Shown here piece by piece: positions 15,683-24,695 of a DNA stretch of 64,000 nucleotides. The stretch is from Granulicella sp. dw_53 (GTDB lineage: Bacteria > Acidobacteriota > Terriglobia > Terriglobales > Acidobacteriaceae). The position numbers were made by a program, and so were the translations under genes. Below the pieces are notes generated by a model. The model had not been told where the DNA came from and searched no databases. It saw only the letters and a list, made by a program, of their open reading frames with translations. Where the stretch lies: contig NZ_JAAVUR010000014.1 of NCBI RefSeq assembly GCF_018449545.1, forward strand, positions 1 to 64,000. The letters run 5' to 3'. Position 1 is the stretch's first letter. Each line of letters starts with the position of its first letter.

Positions 15683-17518
15683 TTAGAGGCGGCAGATTAG
15701 GAGTTCGCGCTCGTAGATCATCTCCGGGGGGAGGTGGTCGTGGAGGAGGAGGAAGAGCTCTTCGTGGCCCATGACCTCCACTCGCCAAGCGGCTCGGTCG
15801 ACCTTCTGGAGGGTTTCGAAGGTCTCGCGGGGGAAGTCGAGGCCTTTCCAGTTGATGTCGTCGAAGTGCGGGGTCCAGCCGATGGGGGTCTCTTTTCCTT
15901 GGGCGCGGCCACGGACGCGGTCGACGATCCATTTGAGGACGCGCATGTTTTCGCTGTAGCCGGGCCAGAGGAAGTTGCCGTCTTGGTCCTTGCGGAACCA
16001 GTTGACGTGGAAGATACGCGGGGTGGCGGTGAGGGTGCGCTGCATCTTGAGCCAGTGACGGAAGTAGTCTCCCATGTGATAGCCGCAGAAGGGGAGCATG
16101 GCCATGGGGTCGCGGCGGACCTTGCCGACGGGTGCTCCGGCTGCAGCGGTGGTCTCTGAGCCCATGGTGGCGCCTGTGTAGACTCCGCCGGACCAGTTGA
16201 AAGCCTGGTAGACGAGGGGCATGGTGGTGGGGCGGCGGCCGCCGAAGATGATGGCGGAGATGGGGACGCCTTCGGGGGCTTCCCAGTCGGGGTCGATGGT
16301 GGGGCACTGGCTGGCAGGAGCGGTGAAGCGGCCGTTGGGGTGGGCGGCGGGGAGTCCGGTGGCTTTGCCGATCTCGGGGGTCCACTTGTTGCCGCGCCAG
16401 TCAAGGCACTCCTCGGGGGGCGTGTCGGTCATGCCCTCCCACCAGACTCCCCCGTCGGGGGTGAGGGCGACGTTGGTGAAGATGGAGTTCGTGGCGAGGG
16501 TGGCCATGGCGTTGGGGTTGGTCTTGGCGGAGGTGCCGGGGGCTACGCCGAAGAAGCCAGCCTCGGGGTTGATGGCGCGGAGCTGGCCGGAGGCGTCGGG
16601 TTTGATCCAGGCGATGTCGTCGCCGACGGTCCAGACCTTCCAGCCCTCGAATCCAGCAGGAGGGATGAGCATGGCGAAGTTGGTCTTGCCGCAGGCTGAG
16701 GGGAAGGCGGCGGCGACGTAGGTCTTCTCGGAGCGGCCGGATTTGTCCTTGGGGGATTCGACGCCGAGGATGAGCATGTGCTCGGCCATCCAGCCCTCGT
16801 CGCGGGCGATGTTGGAGGCGATGCGGAGAGCGAAGCACTTCTTGCCCAGGAGGGCGTTGCCGCCGTAACCGGAGCCGTAGGACCAGATCTCGCGGGTCTC
16901 GGGGAAGTGGACGATATACTTCTCGTCGTTGCAGGGCCAGGGGACGTCTTTGTCGCCGGGGCCTAGTGGCGCTCCTACGCTGTGGAGGCAGGGGACGACA
17001 CGCTTCTGGTCTTTGTCGATCTCGTTGAAAACGGGCAGGCCGATGCGGGCCATGATGCGCATGTTGACGACGGCATAGGCGGAGTCGGTGAGCTGTACGC
17101 CGATCTGGGACATGGGCGAGCCGATGGGACCCATGGAGTAGGGAAGCACGTACATGGTGCGCCCGCGCATGGAGCCGCGGAAGAGCTGCTTGAGCTTCTT
17201 GCGCATGACAAAGGGGTCTTCCCAGTTGTTGGTGGGACCGGCGTTGTCCTTGGAGAGGGAGCAGATGAAGGTGCGGTCCTCGACACGGGCGACGTCGTTG
17301 GGGGCGGAACGGGCGTAGAAGCAGCCAGGCCAGAGCTTCTGGTTGAGCTTGGTGAAGGTGCCTGCGGCGACGAGCTGGTCGCAGAGGTAGTCGTACTCGG
17401 CCTGGGAGCCGTCGATCCAATGGATGGTGGCCGGCTGACATAGGTCGGCCATCTTCTCCACCCAGCGGATGAGGTGCTTATTGGTGGTGGGTGGGGTGCT
17501 GATGGAGACTGTCTTCAT
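15683..17518 (-). CDS. pckG: Phosphoenolpyruvate carboxykinase (GTP)
   Basis: Interconverts oxaloacetate and phosphoenolpyruvate using GTP, the entry step of gluconeogenesis. The 611-residue product has the full GTP-type layout: HWIDGSQAEYDYL near the N-terminus, RTMYVLPYSMGP, the oxaloacetate-binding YGSGYGGNALLGKKC, and the P-loop FPSACGKTNFAM. It continues with GDDIAWI and FGGRRPTTMPLVYQAFNW further on. Length matches GTP-PEPCKs (about 600) and not the shorter ATP type. The ATG at 17518 has AAGGA about 11 bases upstream; a longer frame to 17593 has no homology. Transcribed alone, divergent from the esterase gene. Confidence 0.97.
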   Translation of the reverse strand: MKTVSISTPPTTNKHLIRWVEKMADLCQPATIHWIDGSQAEYDYLCDQLVAAGTFTKLNQKLWPGCFYARSAPNDVARVEDRTFICSLSKDNAGPTNNWEDPFVMRKKLKQLFRGSMRGRTMYVLPYSMGPIGSPMSQIGVQLTDSAYAVVNMRIMARIGLPVFNEIDKDQKRVVPCLHSVGAPLGPGDKDVPWPCNDEKYIVHFPETREIWSYGSGYGGNALLGKKCFALRIASNIARDEGWMAEHMLILGVESPKDKSGRSEKTYVAAAFPSACGKTNFAMLIPPAGFEGWKVWTVGDDIAWIKPDASGQLRAINPEAGFFGVAPGTSAKTNPNAMATLATNSIFTNVALTPDGGVWWEGMTDTPPEECLDWRGNKWTPEIGKATGLPAAHPNGRFTAPASQCPTIDPDWEAPEGVPISAIIFGGRRPTTMPLVYQAFNWSGGVYTGATMGSETTAAAGAPVGKVRRDPMAMLPFCGYHMGDYFRHWLKMQRTLTATPRIFHVNWFRKDQDGNFLWPGYSENMRVLKWIVDRVRGRAQGKETPIGWTPHFDDINWKGLDFPRETFETLQKVDRAAWRVEVMGHEELFLLLHDHLPPEMIYERELLICRL

Positions 17519-17699
17519 GTACGGGAATGTCCTTTGAACTGCTGAGAGACAATCTTTTGCCTTCTGAGCGGACGTGTCAATGCGGAATCGCACAGGTGTT
17601 CGATTATAGAACGATGAGGGGTTTTAGCTTGCTCCTGATGAGGTACGCCTCCCTCCTTGTATGCGGAGTCGGATATGCTGGTTCGGCCAGGAGAGAGCG

Positions 17700-19181
17700 A
17701 TGATTGGTTGGACCAGAGCGGCGGTGGCGGTGTGGGGAGTTTCGGGTGCTATGGCGATAGCGCAGGGCGATCCGGGGCGGGCGTTCGATAAGGCTACGGC
17801 GGCGGTGCGGCCTTCGGGGACGAAGGTAAGGATCGACCTGATTGGGGATTCGACGCAGACGGATAACGCGGGGTATGGGCGAGGGTTCTGCGCGAACCTG
17901 ACGGTGGCGGTGGACTGCGTGAACATGGCGAAGGGTGGAGCGAGCACGAAGACGTTTCGGGAGCAGGGGTTGTGGGAGCGGAGTCTGGAGACGAAGCCGG
18001 ACTACGTCGTGATCCAGTTTGGGCATAACGATATGGAGACCAAGGAGCACCTCGACCGCCAAGTGACGATGGCCGAGTATGAGGCGAATCTGCGGCGGTA
18101 TGTGGAGGAGGCGAGGGCGGCGGGGATCAAGCCGGTGCTGGTGACTCCGCTGTCGCGGAGGTACTTTGAGGCGGATGGAAAGGTGCACTCCGACTTGCTG
18201 GCGCATGCGGCGACGATGAAGAAGGTGGCGGGAGAGATGAAGGTTCCGCTGATCGATCTGCAGACGGAGAGCATCGCTTATCTGGATGGGATCGGCGAGG
18301 TGAAGGGTGCGGAGTTGGGGATTACGAAGAAAGATGCGGATGGAAAGACGGTTCCGGATAAGACACATTTGAACTGGGCGGGGTCGTATGTGTTCGGGCG
18401 GATGGTGGCGGTGGATCTGGGGAAGGCGGTGCCGGAGTTGAAGGGGTATGTGCGTCCGGAGGCTGCGGCGTTGCCGCCTGCTGGGGCGCGGGCGATGGAG
18501 ATCTTCAAGGGTGGACCGGCGAAGATTGTGCTGGTGGGGGATTCGACGGTGGCGGTGGGTGGCGGCTGGGGGCCGGGCTTTTGTGCGGTGCTAACTCCGC
18601 AGGTGATGTGCGTGGATGTTGCGCTGAACGGGCGGAGTTCGAAGAGCTTTATCGATGAGGGTGCGTGGGCGAAGGCTCTGGAGCAGAAGGGGGATTACTA
18701 CCTGATCCAGTTTGGCCATAACGACCAGAAGCCGGATGCGGCGAGGCATACGGATGCGGATACGACATATGTCGAGACGATGCGGCGATACATACGGGAT
18801 GTGAAGGCGATAGGTGCGGTGCCGGTGGTGGTGACGTCATTGTCGCGGAGGACGTACAAGGATGGCAAGGTGGTGGAGGACTTGAAGGAGTATTCGGCTG
18901 CGGCGCGGAGGGTGGCTGCGGAGGAGTATGTAACGATGATCGATCTTAATGCGATGTCGACGAAGTTGCTGAATGGGATGACGCAGGAAGAGGCGGACGG
19001 CTTCGATGCGGAGGTGCATCCAGATGCCAAGGCGGAGGCTGCTGCGGTTGGAAGTGCGGCTCCAAAGCTGGATCGCACCCATTTGAATGAGAAGGGGAAG
19101 GCAGTGTTTGGGAGGATAGTGGCGGACCAGTTGGTGAAGACGCAGGTGGAGTTGGGGCCGGATGTGGTGGGAGCGAAGTAA
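17700..19181 (+). CDS. Exported tandem SGNH esterase (rhamnogalacturonan acetylesterase type)
   Basis: A 493-residue secreted protein with two consecutive SGNH/GDSL hydrolase domains of the rhamnogalacturonan acetylesterase (RhgT-like) family, which remove acetyl groups from pectin side chains. A signal peptide (about 1-20, ending AIAQG) is followed by domain 1: GDST (nucleophile), NMAKGGAST, FGHNDM, then DKTHLN with the Asp/His pair. Domain 2 repeats the set: GDSTVAVGGGWGPGFC, LNGRSS, FGHNDQK, DRTHLN. Both copies keep the catalytic residues, so both may be active. The ATG at 17700 follows AGGAGAGAG; an in-frame ATG at 17661 would break the signal peptide. Tandem duplication within one polypeptide is the unusual point. 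Confidence 0.88.
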   Translation: MIGWTRAAVAVWGVSGAMAIAQGDPGRAFDKATAAVRPSGTKVRIDLIGDSTQTDNAGYGRGFCANLTVAVDCVNMAKGGASTKTFREQGLWERSLETKPDYVVIQFGHNDMETKEHLDRQVTMAEYEANLRRYVEEARAAGIKPVLVTPLSRRYFEADGKVHSDLLAHAATMKKVAGEMKVPLIDLQTESIAYLDGIGEVKGAELGITKKDADGKTVPDKTHLNWAGSYVFGRMVAVDLGKAVPELKGYVRPEAAALPPAGARAMEIFKGGPAKIVLVGDSTVAVGGGWGPGFCAVLTPQVMCVDVALNGRSSKSFIDEGAWAKALEQKGDYYLIQFGHNDQKPDAARHTDADTTYVETMRRYIRDVKAIGAVPVVVTSLSRRTYKDGKVVEDLKEYSAAARRVAAEEYVTMIDLNAMSTKLLNGMTQEEADGFDAEVHPDAKAEAAAVGSAAPKLDRTHLNEKGKAVFGRIVADQLVKTQVELGPDVVGAK

Positions 19182-19199
19182 GAAAAATTTCGCTAGAGC

Positions 19200-19721
19200 T
19201 TACGTAGGAAACAAAAGAGATGAAGCCGGTTCATCAATTTCTAGACCGAACTCCGAGCGAATAAACTCTGCACCGAGGAAACGCAGGAATGGGTCGTAGG
19301 TTGTGAGGCGAGCCGCTTTGTAGACAATGGCGGTCGAGAGGATTTCTGAGTCCTTAGATTTGAGTCTCTTTTGGTCGGATGGGCAGCCGAACGCAATAGC
19401 CTTGGCTAGAATCTCAGGATCGTTTCGCAAATCGAAGCGGTGGCCTAGCTTGCTGGAAAGTAGGCCGACTTCGCGATTGCTATTGAGTAACTGTATGAAT
19501 GGAAATTGTAGGAACAGCTCAAGAGATGGATGTGCAGCCGAACCATCTGCTAATCGCGTAATTTCGGATAGCGTCGCAGACGCTATCCCCAGAAGGGCGC
19601 GACCTTCATCGCATTCCCTCAACTCATAAGTTAGGCCAGCGATCTTATCTTGTTCTCGATTGAAAAGACCCAATATGCAACAGGAATCCCATGTGATTAG
19701 AGCAGGCGATTTATTCGCCAT
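19200..19721 (-). CDS. PIN-domain nuclease, possible toxin
   Basis: A 173-residue PIN-domain ribonuclease. The four acidic residues of the PIN active site are all identifiable. Counting from the ATG at 19721 they are D12 (in ITWDSCC), E53 (LSEI), D124 (KSKDSEIL) and D143 (TTYDPF). The fold order and spacing fit VapC-like nucleases, though it is longer than typical VapC toxins (about 130-140). GGAG lies about eight bases before the ATG, and its start overlaps the end of the next gene upstream by 11 bases, so the two are translated together. The pair has markedly lower GC than its neighbours. It may be a toxin-antitoxin or defence component, but the partner is not a recognisable VapB-type antitoxin. 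Confidence 0.7.
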   Translation of the reverse strand: MANKSPALITWDSCCILGLFNREQDKIAGLTYELRECDEGRALLGIASATLSEITRLADGSAAHPSLELFLQFPFIQLLNSNREVGLLSSKLGHRFDLRNDPEILAKAIAFGCPSDQKRLKSKDSEILSTAIVYKAARLTTYDPFLRFLGAEFIRSEFGLEIDEPASSLLFPT

Positions 19722-20538
19722 CACGGAGACTCCGAATATATTTCACAGAGTCCATACCATCAGGTGTTGGAATTGGTCGCATCATCGTAAGAAATTCGCT
19801 AAGTGAAAGTTCTGGTAGCTTTCGGATTGAACGAACCTCGATTACGGAAGGCCAAATCTCATCTTTTTTATAGTGCAATAACCCTGTCACATCGACGAGT
19901 TTTTCAAACGTATCTCCGAGATCTGATATCAACCCCTCATCGGCGTAGGCGCAACGTACTTGTTTTTCAGGTGCCAGAGGTATCCGTAAGCGGAACCATC
20001 GTTCCTCTGGATTCCAGCTATTAAGCACAGCCAATCGGCCTCGGATCGTCCCTTCTTGGATATATTCATCCGACGGGAGTGCGCCAATAGCCTCTTTTAA
20101 TCTCTTTTGTGTGCTCACGGTGATTGGTTGCACAGTAGGGTCTTCACCCGCGCTAATGACAACGCTTAGTCCATTTGCAGTAGAAGAAAACTGTTCCATG
20201 TCTCGAATCGTCGTCGAGTTGAGATCTTTCGGAGGTATGCCGGTCGTTTCAATCTCTTTCACTATCCGTTTCCAATCTTTCGCTACAGAGTTAGCAATGA
20301 TTCCCGTTCGTATATCAACTGGAATAACTTCAAGCAATGCAGAGGAACGTTTAAGTTCTGCAATTTCCCAACGCACATGAAGTCCGCTACCTGATGCGAA
20401 TGAAGAAAGAGATGCAAGCCACTTTGTTGCAGCTTGTAAGAATTGTTCGGCGTCTACAGGGCGGTCAGGATCATCTATAGGCTTGACTACGAGCGTAAGG
20501 CCCGCCTTGTGTTCTTCCGAACTGAAGTTTCTAGCCAT
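19711..20538 (-). CDS. Uncharacterised partner of the PIN nuclease
   Basis: A 275-residue cytoplasmic protein with no signal peptide or membrane segment and no family I recognise. The N-terminal 60 residues look alpha/beta (TLVVKPIDDPDRPVDAEQF, then a helix). A mixed region follows with the strand-like HVRWEIAELKRSSALLEVIPVD. The C-terminal half contains RLAVLNSW and WFRLRIPL strands before a helical end. It is twice the size of ordinary antitoxins and lacks an obvious DNA-binding N-terminus. It precedes and overlaps the PIN gene and starts 28 bases after pgm on the same strand, so it may be read through from pgm. Low GC (26 of 60 in the line 20161-20220) suggests acquisition by transfer. Function unknown. 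Confidence 0.6.
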   Translation of the reverse strand: MARNFSSEEHKAGLTLVVKPIDDPDRPVDAEQFLQAATKWLASLSSFASGSGLHVRWEIAELKRSSALLEVIPVDIRTGIIANSVAKDWKRIVKEIETTGIPPKDLNSTTIRDMEQFSSTANGLSVVISAGEDPTVQPITVSTQKRLKEAIGALPSDEYIQEGTIRGRLAVLNSWNPEERWFRLRIPLAPEKQVRCAYADEGLISDLGDTFEKLVDVTGLLHYKKDEIWPSVIEVRSIRKLPELSLSEFLTMMRPIPTPDGMDSVKYIRSLRDGE

Positions 20539-20566
20539 AACGGTATCCTACCTAATTTATCGTGGA

Positions 20567-22231
20567 CTAGGCTTCAAAAGCAGCACTGACGAGTTGTTGA
20601 GCCTCGGTTTGGATTTGCTTGAGGTGGTCGGGGCCGTTGAAGGATTCGGCGTAGATCTTATAGACGTCTTCGGTGCCGGAGGGACGGGCGGCGAACCAGC
20701 CGTTTTCGGTGGTGACTTTGAGTCCGCCGATGGGGGCTTTGTTGCCGGGCGCTTCGGTGAGGATGGCGGTAATGGGGTCTCCGGCCAGCTCTTTGGCGGT
20801 GACTTGCGTGGGGGATAGTTTGGAGAGCTTGGCCTTTTGTTCTTTGGTGGCGGCGGCGTCGATGCGCTGGTAGGTGGGGTCGCCGTATTTTCTGGTGAGG
20901 TCGCGGTAGAGTTCGCCGGGGTCTTTGCCGGTGCGGGCGGTCATCTCGGCGGAAAGGAGACCGGGGATGAGACCGTCCTTGTCGGTGGTCCAGACCTGGC
21001 CGTTGGAGCGGAGGAAGGTGGCGCCGGCGGACTCTTCGCCGACGAAGCCGAGGGTGCCGTCGATGAGGCCGTCGACGAACCACTTGAAGCCGACGGGGAC
21101 TTCGAGCATGGGGCGGTTGAGGCCCTTGGCGACGCGGTCGATGATGCTGGAGGAGACGAGGGTTTTGCCGATGCCGATGCTGGCGTTCCAACCGGGGCGA
21201 TGGGTGAAGAGGTACTGGATGCAGACGGCGAGATAGTGGTTGGGGTTGAGCAGACCGGTGGTGCGGGTGACGATGCCGTGGCGGTCGTGGTCGGTGTCGG
21301 CGGCGAAGGAGACGTCGTAGTGATCCTTGTTGGTGATCATGGAGGCCATAGCGTAGGGGCTGGAGCAGTCCATGCGGATGCGGCCGTCCCAGTCGCAGGT
21401 CATGAAGCGGAAGGTGGGGTCGGTGTCGGGGTTGAGGATTTGTAACGGAAGGCGATACTTGTCGACGATGCGGGGCCAGTAGTGGACGCCTGCTCCGCCG
21501 AGGGGGTCGACGGCGAAGGTGAGGGAGGTGCCTGCGAGGGCGGCGAAGTCGATGACGCTGGCGAGATCGTTGACGTAGGCGGTGATGTAGTCGTGGCGGC
21601 GGGTGGAGGAGGCGGCCAGGGCTTTGCTGTAGGGGATGCGCTTGATGCTGGTGGTAGCTGGGTTGGCGAGGGCCTCGGCGATGAGGTCGTTGGCGCGGTT
21701 CTCGATCCACTTGGTGGCGGTGGTGTCGGCTGGGCCGCCGCTGGGTGGGTTGTACTTAAAGCCGCCGTCCTCGGGTGGGTTGTGGGAGGGGGTGATGACG
21801 ATGCCGTCGGCGAGGTTGAACTTGCGGCCACGGTTGTAGGTGAGGATGGCGTGGGAGAGAGCGGGGGTGGGGGTGTAGGCGAGCTGATCGTCGACCATGA
21901 CGTCGATGGAGTTGGCGGCGAGGACCTCGAGGGCGGTGGAAAAGGCGGGCTCGGAGAGGGCGTGGGTGTCCTGGGCGAGGAAGAGGGGGCCGGTGATGCT
22001 CTCCTCCTTGCGGTAGTCGACGATGGCCTGGGTGATGGCGGCGATGTGGGCGTCGTTGAAGGAACTGCTAAAGGCGCTGCCGCGGTGGCCCGAGGTTCCG
22101 AAGGCGACGCGCTGGCCGGGGATGGCGGGGTCGGGGCGGAGGCCGTAGTAGGCGGTGATGAGGCGAGGAATGTTAACGAGAGAGGCTGGGACGGGACGCT
22201 GACCGGGGGTATTGACGGGCTGAGAGCTCAT
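20567..22231 (-). CDS. pgm: Phosphoglucomutase (alpha-D-glucose phosphate specific)
   Basis: Converts glucose-1-phosphate and glucose-6-phosphate, linking glycolysis with glycogen, trehalose and UDP-glucose synthesis. The 554-residue product contains GTSGHRG near residue 45 and the phosphoserine loop TPSHNPPEDGG with Ser149. It continues with the metal-binding DTDHDRHGI segment and, at the C-terminus, RPSGTEDVYKIYAESF, which binds substrate phosphate. Size and motif spacing match E. coli Pgm rather than the shorter phosphomannomutases. The ATG at 22231 has GAGGA about 11 bases upstream; the open frame extends 37 codons further but without homology. GC is typical of the window, in contrast to the module after it. 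Confidence 0.95.
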   Translation of the reverse strand: MSSQPVNTPGQRPVPASLVNIPRLITAYYGLRPDPAIPGQRVAFGTSGHRGSAFSSSFNDAHIAAITQAIVDYRKEESITGPLFLAQDTHALSEPAFSTALEVLAANSIDVMVDDQLAYTPTPALSHAILTYNRGRKFNLADGIVITPSHNPPEDGGFKYNPPSGGPADTTATKWIENRANDLIAEALANPATTSIKRIPYSKALAASSTRRHDYITAYVNDLASVIDFAALAGTSLTFAVDPLGGAGVHYWPRIVDKYRLPLQILNPDTDPTFRFMTCDWDGRIRMDCSSPYAMASMITNKDHYDVSFAADTDHDRHGIVTRTTGLLNPNHYLAVCIQYLFTHRPGWNASIGIGKTLVSSSIIDRVAKGLNRPMLEVPVGFKWFVDGLIDGTLGFVGEESAGATFLRSNGQVWTTDKDGLIPGLLSAEMTARTGKDPGELYRDLTRKYGDPTYQRIDAAATKEQKAKLSKLSPTQVTAKELAGDPITAILTEAPGNKAPIGGLKVTTENGWFAARPSGTEDVYKIYAESFNGPDHLKQIQTEAQQLVSAAFEA

Positions 22232-22465
22232 GCGGTGTTTTTCCTCGTGCGAAGGGATGCACTCTTTGCAATATATGGGATGCGGGTAACGGTTGGAATA
22301 ACGCGCCAAGGCGACTTTCATTCCAGTTCGGAGATGGAGCACGAAAAAACTTGTATTCGGGCTTGACTTGCCCTACAAACGAAGGGTTCCCTTTTTGAGT
22401 TGCGGTCTCCGAGATGGGTGGCTGCTGCGGCGTGCACTGTTGAGCTTCTAGCGTTGTGAGGATGG

Positions 22466-24529
22466 ATGGGCCTGTTGATGGGACGGCTGCGCCAGGGCGC
22501 GTGGTTGTTGATGATGGTGTGGGGTGGAAAGTCGGCGGTTGCGGTGCAGGCGACGCTGGTCGCCGATGCGCATGTGAACCAGGCTCTGCCAGCGGCGAAC
22601 AGCGGGACGATCTCGAACCTATATGTGGGGAATGGGTATACGGCGCTGCTGAGGTTCGATCTCGGCACGCTGCCGGTGGGAACCACTGCGACGCAGGTGT
22701 CGAAGGCGGTGCTGAAGGTCTATTGCAACCGGGTGGATACGGCCGGTCAAGTAAGTGTGCAGCCGGTGATGGGAGATTGGGCGGAGGACAGCGTCACGTA
22801 TGCGACGCGTCCGTCGCTGGGTAGCGGGCAGGCGGCTTCGGTGACGTCGGCCGGGATTTACCTGGTCGTGGATGTTACGGGCCTTGTGCAGGGATGGATG
22901 GCGGATCCTGGGACGAATCATGGTGTGTCGCTGGCGTCGGCGTCGGCGGCCGTTCAGTTCGACAGCAAAGAGAATGACCTGACGGGGCATGCTGCGGAGT
23001 TGGAGGTGGATTTGGCGTCCCAGGGGCCGCAAGGGCTGGTTGGACCGCAGGGGCCTTCGGGAGTGGCTGGGCTGCAGGGACCACAGGGTGTGGCGGGGGT
23101 TCAAGGGCCGGTAGGTGCTACTGGAGGTGTGGGGCCTAAGGGGGACAAGGGGGATACAGGCGCGGTAGGACCGCAGGGACCGGCAGGGCCTGCCGGTTCG
23201 GGGGGAGGGGGCTTAGGGAGCTATCAAGGGGCGTACTCGTCGGTCATGAACTATGTCCGAGGCGATGTGGTGGCGTTTCAAGGGTCGAGCTATACGTCGC
23301 TGGTGGATTCAAATCAGGGAAATACTCCTGATGTATCCGCCGGGGACTGGGGATTGCTGGCGCAGGGTGGAACTGGACCTGCCGGGGCGCAGGGAGTGCA
23401 AGGGCCAGTGGGGCCGCAAGGTCCGCAAGGAATGTCCGGGCCGGCGGGAGCACAGGGACCGACGGGCGTGGCCGGGCCACAGGGACCGGCGGGTACTACT
23501 GGTCCTATGGGCGCTACTGGTCCGGCTGGACCTGCGGGGGCGGCTGGACCGACTGGGGCTGCTGGTACGGCGGGGCTGAGCTATCGGGGGCTGTACGCGT
23601 CAAACGTGAACTATGGGCTGAACGATGCGGTGACGTATATGGGCTCGAGTTATATCTCAGTGGCGGCCAGTAATGCCGGGCATACGCCGCCGGCGAGTCC
23701 GGAGTTCTGGAGCCTGCTGGCGGCGCAAGGGGCTGCCGGGGATGTGGGTCTGACTGGAGCGACCGGACCTACCGGACCGGCTGGCGCAAACGGTGCCGCG
23801 GGCGCTGCCGGTGCGACGGGGGGCACGGGGCCTCCAGGGGTGGTCTATCGAGGAGCTTGGAATGCTGGAACCGAGTACAGGATTGGGGATGCTGTGGTGC
23901 TCGATGGGACGACGTATATCGCGGCGGCGACTACCTCGGGGCTTGAGCCGGACATGTTTCCTGCGGCGTGGGGTGTGCTGGCGAAGCGTGGCGATGAGGG
24001 CGCCACTGGGCCTGCGGGAGCCGCGGCTACGGTGGCGGTTGGAACGGTGACAACGGCAGCGGCAGGGACGCTGGCTTCAGTTACAAACAGTGGTACGGCC
24101 TCGGCGGCGGTGTTGAATTTTACGATTCCGCAAGGCGCTGCGGGAACCAGCGGTGGCGGCGGGGGTGGTGGAAGTGGGGCTTCGATGTTGTCGATGTATC
24201 ACGCGATCTCGTTCAACTTCAACTTCTATTCGGTGAGTAATACGAATATGAGTGTGAATGAGGATGCTTCAGTGCTGACCTGGGTGCCAACAGCTTGTAC
24301 CGTTACCTCATTCTCCGTGTTTTCGCAGCAGACGAATACGATTACGGCGACGTTGCGTCATGGAGTGCCGGGGGCCATGACTACCGCGTTGGTATGTGCG
24401 CCAGCGCCAGGGTCGAGCTGCACTGCGACGGGGAGCGTTCCGATAACCGCGGGGAGTTTTCTGGACGTGGGCGTGACGGGCGCTAGTGGGACGCCGCTGG
24501 GGGTTTGGACTGCTGTTAGTTGTAATTGA
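22466..24529 (+). CDS. Collagen-like surface protein with DNRLRE domain and three inserted binding modules
   Basis: A 687-residue secreted protein. A signal peptide (1-27) is followed by a DNRLRE-type beta-sandwich (about 28-185: TLVADAHVNQA, LLRFDLGTLP, WAEDSVTYATRP). Four blocks of collagen-like Gly-X-Y repeats (GPQGPAGPAG style) come next. They are separated by three similar modules of about 50 residues, each opening Y(Q/R)GxY/W and containing (V/I)GD-V, SSYxS or TTYIA and a closing WxLLA. These look like small carbohydrate-binding modules of the chitinase CBM5/12 kind. A Gly-rich hinge leads to a C-terminal beta domain with four Cys. No cell-wall anchor or PEP tag is seen. ATG at 22466 preceded by GTGAGGATGG. 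Confidence 0.82.
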   Translation: MGLLMGRLRQGAWLLMMVWGGKSAVAVQATLVADAHVNQALPAANSGTISNLYVGNGYTALLRFDLGTLPVGTTATQVSKAVLKVYCNRVDTAGQVSVQPVMGDWAEDSVTYATRPSLGSGQAASVTSAGIYLVVDVTGLVQGWMADPGTNHGVSLASASAAVQFDSKENDLTGHAAELEVDLASQGPQGLVGPQGPSGVAGLQGPQGVAGVQGPVGATGGVGPKGDKGDTGAVGPQGPAGPAGSGGGGLGSYQGAYSSVMNYVRGDVVAFQGSSYTSLVDSNQGNTPDVSAGDWGLLAQGGTGPAGAQGVQGPVGPQGPQGMSGPAGAQGPTGVAGPQGPAGTTGPMGATGPAGPAGAAGPTGAAGTAGLSYRGLYASNVNYGLNDAVTYMGSSYISVAASNAGHTPPASPEFWSLLAAQGAAGDVGLTGATGPTGPAGANGAAGAAGATGGTGPPGVVYRGAWNAGTEYRIGDAVVLDGTTYIAAATTSGLEPDMFPAAWGVLAKRGDEGATGPAGAAATVAVGTVTTAAAGTLASVTNSGTASAAVLNFTIPQGAAGTSGGGGGGGSGASMLSMYHAISFNFNFYSVSNTNMSVNEDASVLTWVPTACTVTSFSVFSQQTNTITATLRHGVPGAMTTALVCAPAPGSSCTATGSVPITAGSFLDVGVTGASGTPLGVWTAVSCN

Positions 24530-24695
24530 TTGCAGTGACTGACTAAGGCGACCGCTGGTCTTCGCGGATTAGCACGGATGAATGACATGCTGATTGATGT
24601 GGTGTTCGATTGGATTGTGATTCATGTGGGTTCACGGGGTGGACGTTGAAGGATATGCTGGTTGGCAGGCTTGAAGGCGAGGGTCTGGGAGAGAC

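Noticed and set aside
23018..24010. Repeat-rich DNA in the collagen-like gene as a CRISPR or satellite candidate
   Set aside because: The periodicity is 9 bp, from Gly-X-Y codons, with changing third positions, as expected of a coding collagen-like region.
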